Part shown: positions 36,453-44,826 of the stretch, one piece after another
Position numbering within the stretch: position 1 is the first letter of the stretch
Layout of the letters: each line of letters begins with the position of its first letter
Assembly (NCBI RefSeq): GCF_001953985.1
Contig: NZ_MBEI01000058.1
Location: 248,001 to 312,000, forward strand
Direction of reading: 5' to 3'
Source of the DNA: Mycobacterium colombiense
GTDB taxonomy: Bacteria > Actinomycetota > Actinomycetes > Mycobacteriales > Mycobacteriaceae
Length of the DNA stretch: 64,000 nt
Translations under genes and position numbers: made by a program
Notes under the pieces: model-generated
Database searches by the model: none
Told to the model about the DNA's origin: nothing
What the model saw: the letters and a program-made list of their open reading frames with translations, nothing else

Positions 36453-37151
36453 CTACAGGTCGGCCAGCGCGCTCAGGCAGGCCGCCCCCAAGGCGGCCGG
36501 GTCCGCGCCGATCTGATCCAGCGTCACCGTCCGCAGCGCAGCGCGCGGCGCCGCGGCGACCCAGTCGAGCCCGGCCTGCAACGGATGGATCGGATCGTCG
36601 ACCGCGGACACCACGCCCAGCGGCGCGGTCAGCCCGGCCAGCTCGTCGCAGCTCGGCGCGACGTAGGCGGCCGCCTCCTCCATGGCGTCGGGCAGATGCG
36701 GCCACTGGGTGCCCCACGACCGGGTCAGCTCGTCGGCCAGCCAGGGCGGGCTGGACGCCCGCATCTGGGTCGTGGTCGCCGCCAGCCCGTCGGCGCGCAA
36801 CTGTGACGCCGAATACCTCGCCGCAAGCGCCGCGGGCGCGGCCCCGGGCGCGCCCGCCCAGGCGGGCAGCGCGGCCAGCACCGCGACCGTCCGGCCGGGA
36901 TGGGCCAGCGCCCAGGCGGCCGCCACCGCGGCGCCGATCGAGACCCCGCCCACAGCGATCGGCCCTTGGTGGCCCGCGTCATCCAGCGCCGCCCGGTAGC
37001 CCTCGATCAACCGGTCGGGACGCGGCGGCGGGGTCACCAGCAGCGCGCCGAGCTCGGACAACGGGCCGGAAAATGCCCGGTGAACGTAGTCGTCGTCAGA
37101 GCCGGTTCCGGGCAACAACACCGTCGTGACACCGCGCAGATCGACCACCAC
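36453..37151 (-). CDS. Alpha/beta hydrolase fold protein (Rv2695-like)
   Basis: About 232-residue alpha/beta hydrolase. The oxyanion-loop LLPGTGSDDDYV comes first, the nucleophile motif GGVSIGAA has a serine, and VVSAVDDPIHPLQAG carries a likely Asp and His. The open frame extends to 37274, across the divergent gene's start region. A GTG at 37151 (or 37148) gives a length close to the M. tuberculosis protein. Substrate is unknown. Confidence 0.85.
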   Translation of the reverse strand: MVVDLRGVTTVLLPGTGSDDDYVHRAFSGPLSELGALLVTPPPRPDRLIEGYRAALDDAGHQGPIAVGGVSIGAAVAAAWALAHPGRTVAVLAALPAWAGAPGAAPAALAARYSASQLRADGLAATTTQMRASSPPWLADELTRSWGTQWPHLPDAMEEAAAYVAPSCDELAGLTAPLGVVSAVDDPIHPLQAGLDWVAAAPRAALRTVTLDQIGADPAALGAACLSALADL

Positions 37152-37288
37152 CTCTTGATAGTGCCCCGCCGTTCGGTTGCCCTCCAACACGACGTTTGAG
37201 TCGGTTGGCGCTGGGGAACCAAGAGGTCTACGGTGTCCGTTGGCATAAATGGAAGCGTCGAGGCTTATCAGCATTGTCAGGAGTGGCC

Positions 37289-37657
37289 ATGGGGGCCCAA
37301 GGGTATCTGCGCCGGCTCACCCGTCGGTTGACGGAGGATCCAGAACAGCTCGACTCGGAGGAACTGTCCGACGAGGTCGCAAGCACCGGTGCGCAACGGG
37401 CGATCGACTGCGAGCGTGGCCAAGAGGTCACGATGGTGGGCACGCTCCGTAGCGTCGAGTGCAACGGCAGGGCCTGCGCCGGCGGAGTTCGCGCCGAATT
37501 TTTCGACGGCAGCGACACCGTCACGCTCGTGTGGCTGGGACAGCGCCGCATCCCGGGCATCGACTCGGGCCGGACCCTGCGAGTGCGTGGGCGCCTCGGC
37601 AAGCTGGAGAACGGAACCAAGGCGATCTATAACCCGCACTACGAAATTCAGCGGTGA
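37289..37657 (+). CDS. OB-fold nucleic-acid-binding-domain protein (Rv2694c-like)
   Basis: 122-residue protein; the latter two thirds form an OB-fold (EVTMVGTLRSVEC...VRAEFFDGSDTVTLVWLGQRRIPGIDSGRTLRVRGRL), as in RecG-type wedge domains. The ATG at 37289 follows a GGAGTGG ribosome site; a longer frame to 37196 is not supported. It overlaps the next gene by 4 nt (GTGA). Confidence 0.9.
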   Translation: MGAQGYLRRLTRRLTEDPEQLDSEELSDEVASTGAQRAIDCERGQEVTMVGTLRSVECNGRACAGGVRAEFFDGSDTVTLVWLGQRRIPGIDSGRTLRVRGRLGKLENGTKAIYNPHYEIQR

Positions 37658-38367
37658 CCGAGCCCGAAGATCTGGGGGCAACCCCGCGGGAGTCGGCCGC
37701 ATCGGAACACATGACCTCTAACCGCATCAACCCGGAACGTCTGCTGGCACAGGCAGGCGGGGTCAGTGGTGTCATCTACTCGTCGCTGCCGGTGGTGGTC
37801 TTCGTCGTCGCCTCGAGCGTGTCCGGACTGGTTCCCGCGATCGTGGCCGCGCTGGCGGTGGCCGCGCTGATCCTGGTGTGGCGGCTGATTCGCCGCGACT
37901 CGCCACAGCCGGCGTTCTCCGGCTTCTTCGGCGTCGCGCTGTGCGCGCTGATCGCTTACGTGTTGGGGGAGTCCAAGGGCTACTTCCTGCTGGGCATCTG
38001 GATGTCGCTGGTGTGGGCCGTGGTGGTCGCGGGTTCGGTGCTGATCCGCCGTCCCCTGGTCGGCTACGGGTGGAGCTGGGCCACCGGGCGTGGGGACGGC
38101 TGGCGCGACGTGCCCCGGGCCGTCTACGCGTTCGACATCGCCTCGGTGGGCTGGGTGCTGGTGTTCGCCGCCCGGTTCGTGGTTCAGGGACTGCTGTACG
38201 ACGCCGACCGGACCGGGTGGCTGGCGGTGGCGCGGATCGCGATGGGCTGGCCGCTGACCGTGCTGGCCGCGCTGGCGACCTACGCGGCGATCAAGTCGGC
38301 ACAACGGGCCATCGCCGCCGCCGGTGCGCCCGCGGTCGACGTGGAACCCGGCGCCGTCACCGACTGA
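37654..38367 (+). CDS. DUF3159 membrane protein (Rv2693c-like)
   Basis: 237-residue integral membrane protein with about six helices from residue 40 onward. The family signature includes FSGFFGVALCALIAYVLGESKGYFLLGIW and DIASVGWVLVFAARFVVQ. Transport or enzyme function is unknown. It is coupled to the OB-fold gene by a GTGA overlap and runs to within 1 nt of the convergent ceoC stop. Confidence 0.92.
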   Translation: MTEPEDLGATPRESAASEHMTSNRINPERLLAQAGGVSGVIYSSLPVVVFVVASSVSGLVPAIVAALAVAALILVWRLIRRDSPQPAFSGFFGVALCALIAYVLGESKGYFLLGIWMSLVWAVVVAGSVLIRRPLVGYGWSWATGRGDGWRDVPRAVYAFDIASVGWVLVFAARFVVQGLLYDADRTGWLAVARIAMGWPLTVLAALATYAAIKSAQRAIAAAGAPAVDVEPGAVTD

Positions 38368-39045
38368 TCAGCCGCCGGCCGGGTTGTGGCTGCCCAGTAG
38401 GAGCTTCTGCAGGTCCTCTTCCGCCTCGGCGACCGCGACGAACAGCAGCTCGTCACCGCCCTCCAGCGGCTCGTCCTCCTCGGGCACGATCACCCGCGGG
38501 CCGCGCAGGATCGTCACCAGCGAGGTGTCCCGCGGCAGTTGCAGTTTGCGCACCGGCTTGCCGCCCCACGGCGTGTCGTCGGGCAGCGTGATCTCGACCA
38601 GGTTGGCCTGCCCCTTGCGGAATTCCATCAGCCGCACCAGATCGCCGACGGCGACGGCCTCTTCGATGAGCGACGCCAGCATGCGCGGCGTCGACACCGC
38701 CACGTCGACCCCCCAGGCGTCGGTGAACAGCCATTCGTTGCGGGGATCGTTGACCCGCGCCACCACCCGCGGCACCGCGAATTCGGTTTTGGCCAAAAGG
38801 CTTAACACGACGTTGGCCTTGTCGTCGCCGGTCGCGGCCACCACCACGTCGAACTCCTGCAGGTGCACCGACTCCAGCAGGCTCAGTTCGCAGGCGTCGC
38901 CGAGTCGCCAGTGCGCGGCCGGGATGGCGTCGACGTCGACGTGATCGGGATTACGTTCGATCAGCGTCACATCGTGGCCGTTGCCGATGAGTTCGCGGGT
39001 GACCGAGCGGCCGACCGCGCCGGCGCCGGCTACAGCTACTTTCAT
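38368..39045 (-). CDS. ceoC: CeoC, TrkA-type K+ uptake regulatory protein
   Basis: 225-residue cytoplasmic regulator of a Trk-type potassium channel. The RCK N domain opens with MKVAVAGAGAVGRSVTRELIGNGHDVTLIE (NAD(H)-binding GxGxxG at 7-12, acidic ligand E30). The RCK C domain follows from about residue 140. A GAGGAG ribosome site precedes the ATG. The partner ceoB lies 28 nt upstream on the same strand, so they form an operon. Confidence 0.95.
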   Translation of the reverse strand: MKVAVAGAGAVGRSVTRELIGNGHDVTLIERNPDHVDVDAIPAAHWRLGDACELSLLESVHLQEFDVVVAATGDDKANVVLSLLAKTEFAVPRVVARVNDPRNEWLFTDAWGVDVAVSTPRMLASLIEEAVAVGDLVRLMEFRKGQANLVEITLPDDTPWGGKPVRKLQLPRDTSLVTILRGPRVIVPEEDEPLEGGDELLFVAVAEAEEDLQKLLLGSHNPAGG

Positions 39046-39073
39046 CTGCGCCGCTCCTCAACGCTCGAATTCA

Positions 39074-39739
39074 TCACAGGTCTTCACTGGGTGGCAGGGC
39101 GGCGATGGCCACCGCCTCGGCGGCGCGGCCGGAGATCGCGGCGACATACACCTGGTCGCCGGCCTGGATAACCGATTTGGGTTCCGGCAACACGCCGGCC
39201 CCGAAACGGATGAGGAACGCCACCCGGGCGCCGGTGGCCTGCTCGAGATCGGTGACCCGATGCCCGATCCAGTCTTCGTGCAGGACGACCTCGGACACGG
39301 CGACCGTGCCGGTCGGATCGCGCCACTTGGCCGTCTCGGTCTCCCGCAGCAGCGCGTTGAGCAGGCGGTCGGTGGTCCACGGCACGGTCGCGATGGTGGG
39401 AATGCCCAGCCGCTCGTAGACCTCGGCGCGCTTGGCGTCGTAGATGCGGGCCACCACCCGCTTGACGCCGAACGTCTCCCGGGCCAGCCGCGCCGAGATG
39501 ATGTTGGAGTTGTCGCCGGAAGACACCGCGGCGAACGCGTCCGCTTCCTCGATGCGGGCCCTCAGCAGCACATCTCGGTCGAATCCCTGGCCCAGCACCC
39601 GTTCGCCGGCGTATTCGGGGCTGAGTCGGTTGAACGCGGTGCTGTCACGGTCGATGACCGCGACGTCGTGACCGATGCGGGAGAGCCCGTCGGCGACCGA
39701 GGAACCGACCCGGCCGCAGCCCATCACCACTACTCGCAA
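39074..39739 (-). CDS. ceoB: CeoB, TrkA-type K+ uptake regulatory protein
   Basis: 221-residue RCK protein paired with CeoC. The start region VVVMGCGRVGSSVADGLSRIGHDVAVID carries the Rossmann GxGxxG and D28-type acidic end. The C-terminal RCK C domain contains IRFGAGVLPEPKSVIQAGDQVYV. I use the TTG at 39739, which has a GAGAGG ribosome site. The frame extends to 39838 without conserved sequence. It is divergent from the permease gene. Confidence 0.95.
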   Translation of the reverse strand: MRVVVMGCGRVGSSVADGLSRIGHDVAVIDRDSTAFNRLSPEYAGERVLGQGFDRDVLLRARIEEADAFAAVSSGDNSNIISARLARETFGVKRVVARIYDAKRAEVYERLGIPTIATVPWTTDRLLNALLRETETAKWRDPTGTVAVSEVVLHEDWIGHRVTDLEQATGARVAFLIRFGAGVLPEPKSVIQAGDQVYVAAISGRAAEAVAIAALPPSEDL

Positions 39740-39851
39740 CTTGAGGTCCTCTCGACCGCGTCCTGCGCACTTCACCGGCAACCCACGTCGGCCAGCCGTT
39801 TCGGTCGGCGAACATTCTGCTACGAACGCTACCGCCAAACCCGTCTGGGCT

Positions 39852-39857
39852 TACTCT
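39852..39857 (+). promoter_or_regulatory. -10 box of the permease gene
   Basis: TACTCT, eight bases, then GTG at 39866. Confidence 0.5.
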
Positions 39858-39865
39858 TGGCTCTC

Positions 39866-41860
39866 GTGTCCAAACTTTCAACCGCCACCCGTCGGTTGCT
39901 TATCGGTCGGCCGTTTCGCAGCGACCGGCTGAGTCACACGCTGCTGCCCAAGCGGATCGCCTTGCCGGTGTTCGCCTCCGACGCGCTGTCCTCGGTTGCG
40001 TACGCGCCCGAGGAGGTCTTCCTGATGCTCTCGGTGGCCGGGGTGACGGCGTATGCGCTGACGCCGTGGATCGGGCTCGCGGTGGCCGGGGTGATGCTGG
40101 TGGTGGTGGCCAGCTACCGGCAGAACGTCCACGCCTACCCGTCCGGCGGCGGTGACTACGAGGTGGTCACCACCAATCTCGGTGACACCGCCGGGCTCGT
40201 GGTCGCCAGCGCGCTGATGGTGGATTACGTTCTGACAGTTGCGGTCTCGACGGCCTCGGCGATGGCGAACATCGGCTCGGCGATCCCGATCGTGGCCCAG
40301 CACAAGGTGTTCTTCTGTGTGGTGTCCATCCTGCTGGTGATGGCGCTGAACCTGCGTGGGGTGCGCGAGTCCGGGTTGGCGTTCGCCATCCCGACCTATG
40401 CGTTCATCATCGGCGTGCTGGTGATGATCGGCTGGGGTCTGTTCCGGATCTTCATCCTGGGCAATCCGCTGCGGGCCGAATCCGCCGGATTCCAGATGCA
40501 CTCCGCGCACGGCCAGGTCGTCGGTTTCGCGCTGGCGTTCTTGGTGGCGCGGTCGTTCTCGTCGGGGTGTGCGGCGCTGACGGGTGTCGAGGCGATCAGC
40601 AACGGGGTGCCGGCGTTTCAGAAACCCAAGTCGCGCAACGCGGCGACCACCCTGCTGATGCTGGGCGGCATCGCGGTGACCCTGCTGATGGGCATCATCG
40701 TGCTGGCCCAGCAGATCGGGGTTCAGCTCGTCGAGGATCCCGCGACGCAACTGGGCGGGGCGCCGAAGGGTTACTACCAGAAGACCCTGGTCACCCAGCT
40801 GGCGCAAACGGTGTTCGGCAGCTTCCACATCGGGTTCCTGCTGATCGCCACGGTGACCGCCCTGATTCTGGTGCTGGCGGCCAACACCGCCTTCAACGGG
40901 TTCCCGGTGCTCGGCTCCATCCTGGCGCAGCACAGCTATCTGCCGCGCCAATTGCATACCCGCGGAGACCGATTGGCGTTCTCCAACGGCATCCTGTTCC
41001 TGTCCGGGGCGGCACTGCTGGCGATCATCGCGTTCCGCGGCGAGGTCACCGCCCTCATTCAGCTCTACATCGTCGGGGTGTTCATTTCGTTCACCCTGAG
41101 TCAGATCGGCATGGTGCGGCACTGGACCCGGTTGCTGCGCACCGAAACCGATCCGCGGGCGCGGCGCAAGATGATGCGCTCGCGGGTGGTCAACACGGTC
41201 GGATTGCTGTCCACCGGCACGGTGTTGCTGGTGGTCCTGGTGACCAAGTTCGCATCCGGGGCGTGGATCGCGCTGTTCGCGATGAGCCTGCTGTTCGGAA
41301 TCATGAAAATGATTCACCGGCACTACAACACCGTGAACCGCGAACTGGCCGAGCAGGCCGCCACCCAGGGCGACGTGGTGCTGCCGAGCCGCAATCACGC
41401 GGTGGTGCTGGTGTCGAAGCTGCACCTGCCGACGTTGCGTGCGCTGGCCTACGCCAGGGCCACCCGGCCCGACGTGCTGGAAGCGGTCACGGTAAGCGTC
41501 GACGACGCGGAAACCCGCGAGCTGGTGCACAAGTGGGAAGAAAGCGATATCAGCGTCCCGCTCAAGGTCATCGCCTCGCCGTATCGTGAAGTCACCCGCC
41601 CCGTCCTGGAATACGTCAAACGGGCCAGGGAAGAGTCGCCGCGCACCGTGGTGACGGTGTTCATTCCGGAGTACGTGGTGGGCCACTGGTGGGAGCAGGT
41701 GCTGCACAACCAGAGCGCACTTCGACTGAAGGGCCGCCTGCTGTTCATGCCGGGCGTCATGGTGACTTCGGTTCCGTGGCAGTTGAGTTCGTCGGAACGG
41801 CGCAAAACCCTGCAGCCGCATGTGGCGCCGGGTGACGCTCGTCGGGGAATCTTCGATTGA
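39866..41860 (+). CDS. APC-superfamily amino acid/cation permease (Rv2690c-like)
   Basis: 664-residue permease. About twelve transmembrane helices lie between residues 30 and 490. The early helix motif ALPVFASDALSSVAYAPEE and the sequence SYRQNVHAYPSGGGDYEVV are typical of the APC subgroup with a cytoplasmic C-terminal domain. That domain covers the last 170 residues and resembles a USP-like fold. Substrate is unknown; co-location with the Trk regulators hints at a cation. The GTG at 39866 is preferred: the frame upstream runs antisense through ceoB. Confidence 0.92.
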   Translation: MSKLSTATRRLLIGRPFRSDRLSHTLLPKRIALPVFASDALSSVAYAPEEVFLMLSVAGVTAYALTPWIGLAVAGVMLVVVASYRQNVHAYPSGGGDYEVVTTNLGDTAGLVVASALMVDYVLTVAVSTASAMANIGSAIPIVAQHKVFFCVVSILLVMALNLRGVRESGLAFAIPTYAFIIGVLVMIGWGLFRIFILGNPLRAESAGFQMHSAHGQVVGFALAFLVARSFSSGCAALTGVEAISNGVPAFQKPKSRNAATTLLMLGGIAVTLLMGIIVLAQQIGVQLVEDPATQLGGAPKGYYQKTLVTQLAQTVFGSFHIGFLLIATVTALILVLAANTAFNGFPVLGSILAQHSYLPRQLHTRGDRLAFSNGILFLSGAALLAIIAFRGEVTALIQLYIVGVFISFTLSQIGMVRHWTRLLRTETDPRARRKMMRSRVVNTVGLLSTGTVLLVVLVTKFASGAWIALFAMSLLFGIMKMIHRHYNTVNRELAEQAATQGDVVLPSRNHAVVLVSKLHLPTLRALAYARATRPDVLEAVTVSVDDAETRELVHKWEESDISVPLKVIASPYREVTRPVLEYVKRAREESPRTVVTVFIPEYVVGHWWEQVLHNQSALRLKGRLLFMPGVMVTSVPWQLSSSERRKTLQPHVAPGDARRGIFD

Positions 41861-43080
41861 CCCGCGAATCGGCGCGCGGGCCGCGCGCGACTCCACCCGC
41901 CGTGGGGGAGCTGACCCTGACCACCGATGCCCCGGCCAACGGCGGTAGCTGCGTCGCGCACCACGAAGGCCGGGTGGTGTTCGTCCGGTATGCGTTGCCC
42001 GGTGAGCGGGTGCGTGTCCGGGTCACCGCGGATCGCGGATCCTATTGGCACGCAGAGGTTATCGAGGTCATCGACGCGGCGGCCGGCCGTATCGCGCCGC
42101 TGTGCCCCATCGCCGGGGTGGATGGCGCCGGCTGTTGCGACCTGGCGTTCGCCGACCCCGAGGTGACCCGCACGCTCAAGGCCGAGGTCGTGGCCAATCA
42201 GCTCGAGCGCCTCGGCGGGCATGCGTGGAGCGGAGAGGCCGAGCCGCTGGCGGGTTCCGCGCCGACCGGGTGGCGCACCCGCGTTCGGCTCGACGTGGGC
42301 CCCGACCGTCGCCCGGGCTTTCACCGGTACCACAGCGACGATCTGGTGACCGACCTGCGTTGTGCGCAGCTGCCGGCGGGCATGCTCAACGGGATCGCCG
42401 AGGGCGAGTGGCCGCCGGGCGCCCAGCTGCACGTGGCCGTCGACGACGACGGTGCGCGCCACGTGGTGCGCACGCTGCGGCAGGGCAGGCAGACCGCGAC
42501 CAAGGTGGTGGAGGGTCGCTACGAGGCGGTGCAGCGAGTGGCCGGGCGCAGCTGGCAGGTGCCGGTGACCGCGTTCTGGCAGGCGCACCGCGATGCGGCG
42601 GGCGTGTACAGCGAGCTGGTCGCCGACTGGGCGCAGCTGGGCACCGGCATGCGCGCGTGGGATTTGTACGGCGGCGCAGGCGTTTTCGCCGCGGTGCTCG
42701 GCGACGCCGTGGGCCCGTCCGGGCGGGTGCTCAGCGTCGACACCTCGCGCACGTCGACCCGGGCCGCCCGGGTCGCCCTGGCCGATCTGACGCAGGTGCA
42801 CATCGTCACCGACTCGGTGCGGCGCGCGCTGGCGGCGCAGCGCGGGCGAGCCGATCTGGCGGTGCTGGATCCGCCGCGGGCGGGGGCCGGGCGCGAGGTC
42901 ATCGATCTGCTGGCCGCCGCCGGCATTCCGCGGGTGGTGCACATCGGTTGTGAGGCAGCATCTTTCGCCCGCGACATCGGGACCTACCTCGGGCACGGTT
43001 ACACCGTCGAAAAGATCAAGGTCTTCGACGCGTTCCCGCTGACGCATCACACCGAATGCGTCGCGCTGCTGACTCGTTAG
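41857..43080 (+). CDS. TrmA/RlmD-family RNA (uracil-5-)-methyltransferase (Rv2689c-like)
   Basis: 407-residue SAM-dependent RNA methyltransferase. An N-terminal TRAM domain (GGSCVAHHEGRVVFVRYALPGERVRVRV), a methyltransferase domain with WDLYGGAGVFAAVLGD, the DPPRAG motif, and a C-terminal IGCEAASFARD with the probable catalytic cysteine are present. Target site (tRNA U54 or 23S rRNA) cannot be told. The start is a TTG overlapping the permease stop by 4 nt (TTGA). Confidence 0.92.
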   Translation: MTRESARGPRATPPAVGELTLTTDAPANGGSCVAHHEGRVVFVRYALPGERVRVRVTADRGSYWHAEVIEVIDAAAGRIAPLCPIAGVDGAGCCDLAFADPEVTRTLKAEVVANQLERLGGHAWSGEAEPLAGSAPTGWRTRVRLDVGPDRRPGFHRYHSDDLVTDLRCAQLPAGMLNGIAEGEWPPGAQLHVAVDDDGARHVVRTLRQGRQTATKVVEGRYEAVQRVAGRSWQVPVTAFWQAHRDAAGVYSELVADWAQLGTGMRAWDLYGGAGVFAAVLGDAVGPSGRVLSVDTSRTSTRAARVALADLTQVHIVTDSVRRALAAQRGRADLAVLDPPRAGAGREVIDLLAAAGIPRVVHIGCEAASFARDIGTYLGHGYTVEKIKVFDAFPLTHHTECVALLTR

Positions 43081-43147
43081 GGGTTTCTCGCGGCGACGGG
43101 TCCGCTGGCGCTTCACCGCAATGTCGCCCGGGTGAGTCACGACCGGA

Positions 43148-43211
43148 TAGACTGCGTCGCGGTGTGCCGGGAAGTCTGGTCGGCGGTGTCGTTGTCGATC
43201 GAGAGGCGCGC
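43148..43211 (+). promoter_or_regulatory. Promoter and candidate structured leader of the antiporter gene
   Basis: TAGACT -10 box at 43148-43153 predicts a start near 43160. The leader opens with GTGCCGGGAAGTCTGGTCGG (43164-43183), which can fold as GCCG/CGGC or CCGG/CTGG hairpins. A GAGAGG ribosome site (43201-43206) follows for the small ORF. With a total leader near 140 nt it stands out among leaderless neighbours. Confidence 0.45.
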
Positions 43212-43304
43212 GTGCTTAGCATCAAAGAACCGGCCGTGACTGTCGAGTCATGTCGATTGCGTATCCGGTCCGTGCTCACCGGTACTCGGTTGCTGCCGTC
43301 GTGA
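43212..43304 (+). CDS. Small upstream ORF coupled to the antiporter gene
   Basis: A 30-codon ORF beginning GTG CTT AGC ATC AAA (VLSIKEPAVTVESCRL...) with a GAGAGG ribosome site 5 nt before it. It ends in TGA at 43302-43304, overlapping the antiporter GTG (43301) by 4 nt. The peptide has no family I recognise. Size and position suggest a regulatory leader peptide or a translational coupler. Expression is not proven. Confidence 0.5.
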   Translation: MLSIKEPAVTVESCRLRIRSVLTGTRLLPS

Positions 43305-44773
43305 ACGAGACTTTTCGTTACGCGCTGTTGGTGTTGTTCTCCAGCGCGCTCGGTTTGGTTGCGGTGTTGGCGAATCGACTCACCGAGCGGGTCAAGATCC
43401 CGGTGCCGCTACTCGTGCTGGTCGGGGCTGCCGTCGCGGTGCACGCCGTGCCCGCGGTGCAGCCTCCGTCGGAGCGGATCGTGGAACGGGTCATCACCAT
43501 CGCGCTGGTGCTGGTGTTGTTCGACGGCGGCATGCACATCGGGCCATCGCGCTTCCGCGCGGCAGCCGTCCCCATCCTGTCGCTCGGCGTCGTGGGCACC
43601 GCCCTGACCGCGGCAGGGGCGGCACTAGTGCTGCACTACCTATGCGGAATCAGCTGGTTTCCCGCGGTGCTGGTGGCCACGGCCGTGGCGCCGACTGATC
43701 CGGCCGTGGTGTTCTCTGTTCTGGGCAAACGCGAGATCAGCGGCCGCAGCGGCACCATCCTGGAGGGCGAGTCGGGTGCCAATGATCCTGTCGGGATCTC
43801 CTTGATGTCCAGCCTGATCGCCGCAGGCGGTCTCAGCGCGGCCGGATTCGCAAGCGTGGGAACACAATTCGCCCTACAAATGGCGGTCGGTCTGGCCGTG
43901 GGGGCGCTCGGCGGTCGCGTCCTACTCGCGTTCATGCGTCGCGTCGCGTTGCCGAGCGAGGGCCTGTACTCGCTACGAACGCTGGCATCCTGCCTGATGC
44001 TGTACGGCATTGCCACGCTCGCGCACGGCTCGGGATTCCTGGCCGTGTTCGTAGCCGGCATCATGATCGGCGACGCTCGCGCGCCCTACAAGCCGGAGAT
44101 CAAGCGATTCCACGCCGCCCTGGCCGGTCTGGCGGAAATCGTCGCGTTTGCCGTTCTGGGTTTGACCGTCGATCTCAATGTCCTTGCCCATCCCGATGTG
44201 TGGGTTACCGGGCTTGTCCTCGCGGTGGCCCTGACGGTGCTGATTCGGCCGTTGGCGGTGGGCTCCTGCCTGATTCCTGTGCGACTGCAGCGAAACGAAC
44301 GGGCCTTCATCCTGTTCGCCGGGCTCAAGGGCGCGGTGCCGATCCTGCTGGGCGAGTTGCTGCGCGCCGCGCACGTCCCCAACGCCGAACGCCTGTACGG
44401 CGTCGTGGTCGTTGTCGTCATCTTCTCGGTGCTGGTGCAGGGCAGCTCGGTGCCCGGTGTCGCCAGACTGTTGCACCTGCCCATGCGCACGGTGGAGACC
44501 CGGCCGTGGGAGATAGGCGTCCGGCTCGCGGACGAGCCGGAGGGGGTCCATCGCTTCAGCGTTGCCAAGGGGGCTGTTATCCAGGGGTGCACGGTCGAGG
44601 GTCTCGGTGACCGTGTCGGCGACATCTGGGTGAGCATCGTGGTCCGCACCACGGGTCTGGTCCCGGTGCGGGGCGATACCGAACTCATGGCCGGGGACGA
44701 GGTCGTCATCTTGGCAGACCCCGAACTTCACGACACCCTGGCCGAACTGTTCGGCCCCGCGCGGGCGCGGTGA
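43301..44773 (+). CDS. CPA1-type Na+(K+)/H+ antiporter with RCK_C domain
   Basis: 490-residue monovalent cation/proton antiporter (NhaP2-like). Twelve or so helices cover residues 1-385. The transport core has ATAVAPTDPAVVFSVLG and GESGANDPVGI (the Asn-Asp pair). A TrkA-C type regulatory domain fills the C-terminus (VAKGAVIQGCTVEGLG...LMAGDEVVILADPE). The GTG start is set by the 4-nt overlap with the leader ORF and by the hydrophobic first helix; an ATG at 43250 is in frame. In M. tuberculosis I recall ABC and arsenite transport genes at this site instead. Confidence 0.93.
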   Translation: MNETFRYALLVLFSSALGLVAVLANRLTERVKIPVPLLVLVGAAVAVHAVPAVQPPSERIVERVITIALVLVLFDGGMHIGPSRFRAAAVPILSLGVVGTALTAAGAALVLHYLCGISWFPAVLVATAVAPTDPAVVFSVLGKREISGRSGTILEGESGANDPVGISLMSSLIAAGGLSAAGFASVGTQFALQMAVGLAVGALGGRVLLAFMRRVALPSEGLYSLRTLASCLMLYGIATLAHGSGFLAVFVAGIMIGDARAPYKPEIKRFHAALAGLAEIVAFAVLGLTVDLNVLAHPDVWVTGLVLAVALTVLIRPLAVGSCLIPVRLQRNERAFILFAGLKGAVPILLGELLRAAHVPNAERLYGVVVVVVIFSVLVQGSSVPGVARLLHLPMRTVETRPWEIGVRLADEPEGVHRFSVAKGAVIQGCTVEGLGDRVGDIWVSIVVRTTGLVPVRGDTELMAGDEVVILADPELHDTLAELFGPARAR

Positions 44774-44814
44774 ACGCGCGCGCGTTCGTCAGTAGTGTTC
44801 CTCGGGGCGCTGCG

Positions 44815-44820
44815 TAGACT
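44815..44820 (+). promoter_or_regulatory. -10 box of leaderless dxs
   Basis: TAGACT, six bases, then ATG at 44827. Confidence 0.65.
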
Positions 44821-44826
44821 GACTGG

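Noticed and set aside
39878..41896. A 672-codon minus-strand open frame antisense to the permease gene
   Set aside because: Composition is dominated by His, Arg, Gln and Gly, as expected for an antisense shadow, while the plus strand encodes a clear permease.
43164..43184. Resemblance of the antiporter leader to part of a cobalamin riboswitch
   Set aside because: Only a GGGAA...GGT-like fragment matches; the rest of the core and the B12 box are missing.
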